This document shows, in pieces, positions 5,870 to 7,562 of a DNA stretch of 7,562 nucleotides (positions within the stretch are counted from its first letter, which is position 1; each line of letters opens with the position of its first letter). Source of the DNA: Candidatus Omnitrophota bacterium (GTDB lineage: Bacteria; Omnitrophota; Gorgyraeia; B26-G9); contig JAGYOO010000061.1 of assembly GCA_018399295.1 (NCBI GenBank), forward strand, positions 1 to 7,562. Direction: 5' to 3'. The translations under genes were made by a program, and so were the position numbers. The notes below the pieces were generated by a model. The model was given only the letters and a program-made list of their open reading frames with translations. It made no database searches and had not been told where the DNA came from.

Positions 5870-7155
5870 AGTTAATCATCCATCGCGGGGCTAACGAGAT
5901 TGGTGGCAGCTGTGTGGAGATCACAACGAAAAATACCCGAGTTCTTGTTGATTTCGGTCTTCCGCTTCAATTTAATAAAGAGAAGTTCGACTCGCAAACC
6001 TTGCAGGGAGAGCCGATAAAAGCGCTCCGGGAGGCAGGCATCCTGCCAAAGATAGATGGCCTTTACCAGGACCAGCCTCAGAGTATAAACGCAATCCTGG
6101 TTTCTCATTCCCACCTAGACCATTACGGATTGCTGAATTACGTCAATCAAGATATCCCGGTCTATTTAAGCAAAGGGGCCAAGGCGCTGATCGAGATATC
6201 AAATATCTTCCTCCCTCAGAAAACAGGCGTGATTAACGATAGGGTTATGGCGCCCAAAAAACCGGTAATAATCAATGATTTAACTGTAACTCCTTTTGCG
6301 GTCGATCATTCAGCTTTCGATGCTTTGGCTTTTCTGATTGAAGCCGAGGGAAAAAGGGTTTTTTACTCGGGAGACTTCCGCGGACATGGCAGGAAGAGCT
6401 GGTTGTTTAGCCAGATGGTAGAAAGGCCGTTAAAAGATATCAATTGCCTGCTTCTAGAGGGAACAACAGTCGGCAGAAACCAACAGGATTTTAAAGACGA
6501 ACAGTCGGCGGAGCGTAGAATAACGGAGATCCTTAAGGAACAGAAGAATATAACATTCCTGTTCGCTTCTTCTCAAAACATCGACAGGATAGTTTCCGCA
6601 TATAAGGCCTGTCTTCGTACAGGCTCTCTTTTTGTGATTGATATCTATACTGCTTTGATTTTAAGTAAACTTTCTAAAATATCGAAGAATCTGCCCCAGT
6701 ATGACTGGAAAAATGTAAGGGTAAAGTTCTATCACCATCATGTGAAACGCCTGAAAGAGGCAAACCTGGGCAACCTGCTGTTTGTGTACGACAAGAGGAA
6801 GATCGATAAGTTTGAGATCAGCCGAAAAAAACGCAAAATCCTTATGCTTAGCCGTGATAACTCGATTTTCCCTGCATTAGTCAAAAGCATCGGCGATGTC
6901 AGCGGAGGTAAGGTTATTTATTCAATGTGGGAGGGATATCTGACTGATAAGTTCAGGTGGTTTTGCGAGGAAACGGGGCTTGAACTCGAAACTGTCCATG
7001 CCGGCGGTCACGCGGGTCTGGATGATTTAAAGACCTTTGCCGCGGCCCTAAACACTGAAACGTTGGTCCCAATCCATACGTTTAATAAACAAAGATTTAA
7101 GGAATTATTTAACAACGTAAAAGTTCTGGACGACAAAGAATGCTTAGAGATATAA
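5866..7155 (+). CDS. Beta-CASP metallo-beta-lactamase-fold nuclease, RNase J-like
   Basis: 429 residues from ATG 5866, overlapping the previous stop as ATGA. The metallo-beta-lactamase motifs are complete: D29 (VLVDFG), H81-S-H83-L-D85-H86, H148 (VDHSAFDA) and D170 (YSGDFRGHG). The beta-CASP motifs follow: acidic motif A E199 (LLLEGT), motif B H378-AGG-H382 and motif C H404 (LVPIHTF). This is the layout of RNase J and CPSF-73-like enzymes, which use two zinc ions for endo- and 5' exonuclease activity on RNA, or on DNA in some relatives. It is shorter than typical RNase J (about 550 residues) and lacks an obvious extra C-terminal domain, so it is probably a specialised paralogue rather than the housekeeping enzyme. 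It is the last well-supported gene before the terminator at 7304-7338. The fold call is strong; the substrate is unknown. Confidence 0.9.
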   Translation: MKLIIHRGANEIGGSCVEITTKNTRVLVDFGLPLQFNKEKFDSQTLQGEPIKALREAGILPKIDGLYQDQPQSINAILVSHSHLDHYGLLNYVNQDIPVYLSKGAKALIEISNIFLPQKTGVINDRVMAPKKPVIINDLTVTPFAVDHSAFDALAFLIEAEGKRVFYSGDFRGHGRKSWLFSQMVERPLKDINCLLLEGTTVGRNQQDFKDEQSAERRITEILKEQKNITFLFASSQNIDRIVSAYKACLRTGSLFVIDIYTALILSKLSKISKNLPQYDWKNVRVKFYHHHVKRLKEANLGNLLFVYDKRKIDKFEISRKKRKILMLSRDNSIFPALVKSIGDVSGGKVIYSMWEGYLTDKFRWFCEETGLELETVHAGGHAGLDDLKTFAAALNTETLVPIHTFNKQRFKELFNNVKVLDDKECLEI

Positions 7156-7261
7156 TAAGACTCGCAGGTGGGGCGAAGGACTAATTGAGGCCGTGGTCAT
7201 TATAGAGGAAAGAAGATTGGCTGCCGCAAACCCACGTCTTAGAACCTTGAGGAGAACTTTA

Positions 7262-7290
7262 TTGACAGTAGAGAAGGAAAGTAGTAATTT
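7262..7290 (+). promoter_or_regulatory. Sigma70-like promoter for the exported-protein gene at 7373
   Basis: A perfect -35 box TTGACA (7262-7267), exactly 17 bases of spacer, then TAATTT (7285-7290), which keeps the T, A and final T most important in a -10 box. The expected start of transcription is near 7297, about 76 bases before GTG 7373. The transcript would then run straight into the hairpin at 7304-7334. This is a consensus-based call; no other promoter candidate is visible for the downstream gene. Confidence 0.5.
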
Positions 7291-7303
7291 AAAATTAGTG
7301 ATC

Positions 7304-7338
7304 AAGGCAACCATGGGATAAAAATGGTTGCCTTTTTT
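7304..7338 (+). terminator. Rho-independent terminator after the nuclease operon
   Basis: AAGGCAACCA (7304-7313) pairs perfectly with TGGTTGCCTT (7325-7334) around an 11-base loop and runs into a T6 tract (7333-7338). It lies 148 bases after the beta-CASP gene stop and 34 bases before the next start codon. It probably ends the operon that begins near 3435. Because a promoter-like site lies just upstream, it might also act as a leader attenuator for the gene at 7373. Confidence 0.88.
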
Positions 7339-7355
7339 GATGTATAGCTTGGCGT

Positions 7356-7363
7356 AGGGAGGA
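7356..7363 (+). promoter_or_regulatory. Shine-Dalgarno that decides the GTG start at 7373
   Basis: AGGGAGGA lies 9 bases before GTG 7373. It fixes the start of the partial gene at the window end; the overlapping TTG at 7371 opens a different frame that stops after eight codons. Confidence 0.75.
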
Positions 7364-7372
7364 AGAAATATT

Positions 7373-7562
7373 GTGTATTCTGAAAAGCGGGAAATAAAGA
7401 GGTTTATAGTGAAAGTCTTTTGCGTGCTATTCATTGCCCTTCTTGCTTCTGATATTGCTTGGAGTAAAGGATTTCAAGATTGGAGCGAGGAAAGCAAGAG
7501 CTATGTAAAAGACGGAAATTATTCCTCTTTTATTGAAATCTTAGAAAGTGAGAGAAGTTCAG
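7373..7562 (+). CDS. N-terminal part of an exported protein (3' end outside window)
   Basis: A frame opens at GTG 7373 with a strong Shine-Dalgarno and runs without a stop to the window edge, giving 63 complete codons. The N-terminus looks like a Sec signal peptide or membrane anchor: basic N-region (SEKREIKRFIVK), hydrophobic core VFCVLFIALLASDIAW, then a possible cleavage after AWS (before KGFQDW). The part beyond is acidic and helical (WSEESKSYVKDG, FIEILESER), like the start of a helical-repeat or periplasmic protein. No family is recognised from so little sequence. The gene follows the operon terminator, so it is probably a separate transcription unit driven from the promoter-like site at 7262-7290. 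Confidence 0.75.
   Translation, partial: MYSEKREIKRFIVKVFCVLFIALLASDIAWSKGFQDWSEESKSYVKDGNYSSFIEILESERSS

Noticed and set aside
6607..6633. Hairpin GCCTGT/ACAGGC followed by TCTCTTTTT inside the beta-CASP gene
   Set aside because: The stem is only 6 bp, the T tract is broken by C, and it lies in the middle of an intact conserved coding region. It is probably chance.
4073..7155. CRISPR-Cas adaptation or effector locus, suggested by the Cas4-like nuclease upstream
   Set aside because: No direct-repeat array and no Cas1, Cas2 or effector-like protein is present. The Cas4-like half belongs to a DUF2779 protein, not a stand-alone Cas4.
7144..7434. 96-residue - strand frame across the terminator region
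   Set aside because: It spans the intrinsic terminator and is antisense to the signal-peptide gene with a strong Shine-Dalgarno. Its composition is that of a reverse-translated coding and intergenic stretch.
1..7562. tRNA, rRNA, insertion sequence or transposase
   Set aside because: No cloverleaf-like segment, rRNA-like stretch, transposase motif or terminal inverted repeat pair was seen.

Overview
The window is 7.56 kb of compactly coding bacterial DNA. Every gene I can support lies on the + strand. Starts are mixed (ATG, GTG, TTG), Shine-Dalgarno sequences are often strong, and many genes abut or overlap. One Sec signal peptide, one probable one and one internal signal-anchor are visible. 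This fits a bacterium using translation table 11. Nothing here lets me name a phylum with confidence; it could be an environmental or uncultured lineage.

Layout. (1) 2-247: the last 81 codons of an unrecognised protein, directly followed by (2) 248-1846, a 532-residue protein with a TPR-like, helix-rich cytosolic half, an internal signal-anchor-like segment and a probable extracytoplasmic half. (3) 1847-3331: a DUF2779-type protein joining a Cas4/RecB-like PD-(D/E)XK nuclease with Fe-S-type cysteines to a DEDD-type exonuclease domain. (4) A 103-base spacer holds a perfect 12-bp hairpin without a T tract. (5) 3435-4058: a secreted protein of unknown function. (6) 4073-7155: five tightly packed genes, namely a small HNH-type zinc protein, a 76-residue unknown, a hypoxanthine-DNA-glycosylase-like UDG-superfamily protein, a PD-(D/E)XK nuclease and a beta-CASP metallo-beta-lactamase-fold nuclease (RNase J-like). 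(7) 7156-7372: a good intrinsic terminator with a promoter-like TTGACA-N17-TAATTT just upstream of it. (8) 7373 to the window end: the start of another exported protein.

How the genes may work together. The genes from 3435 to 7155 are separated by at most 14 bases or overlap, so they are probably one transcript ending at the terminator at 7304-7338. Four of its six genes look like DNA or RNA cutting or base-excising enzymes, and a fifth nuclease (DUF2779) lies just upstream. This concentration, together with a clear fall in GC content in the 4.1-5.4 kb part, suggests an acquired nucleic-acid processing cassette for repair or defence. That is inference: none of the genes is a recognised core gene of a named defence system. 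The most testable idea is a module in which the glycosylase makes an abasic site that the neighbouring nucleases then act on.
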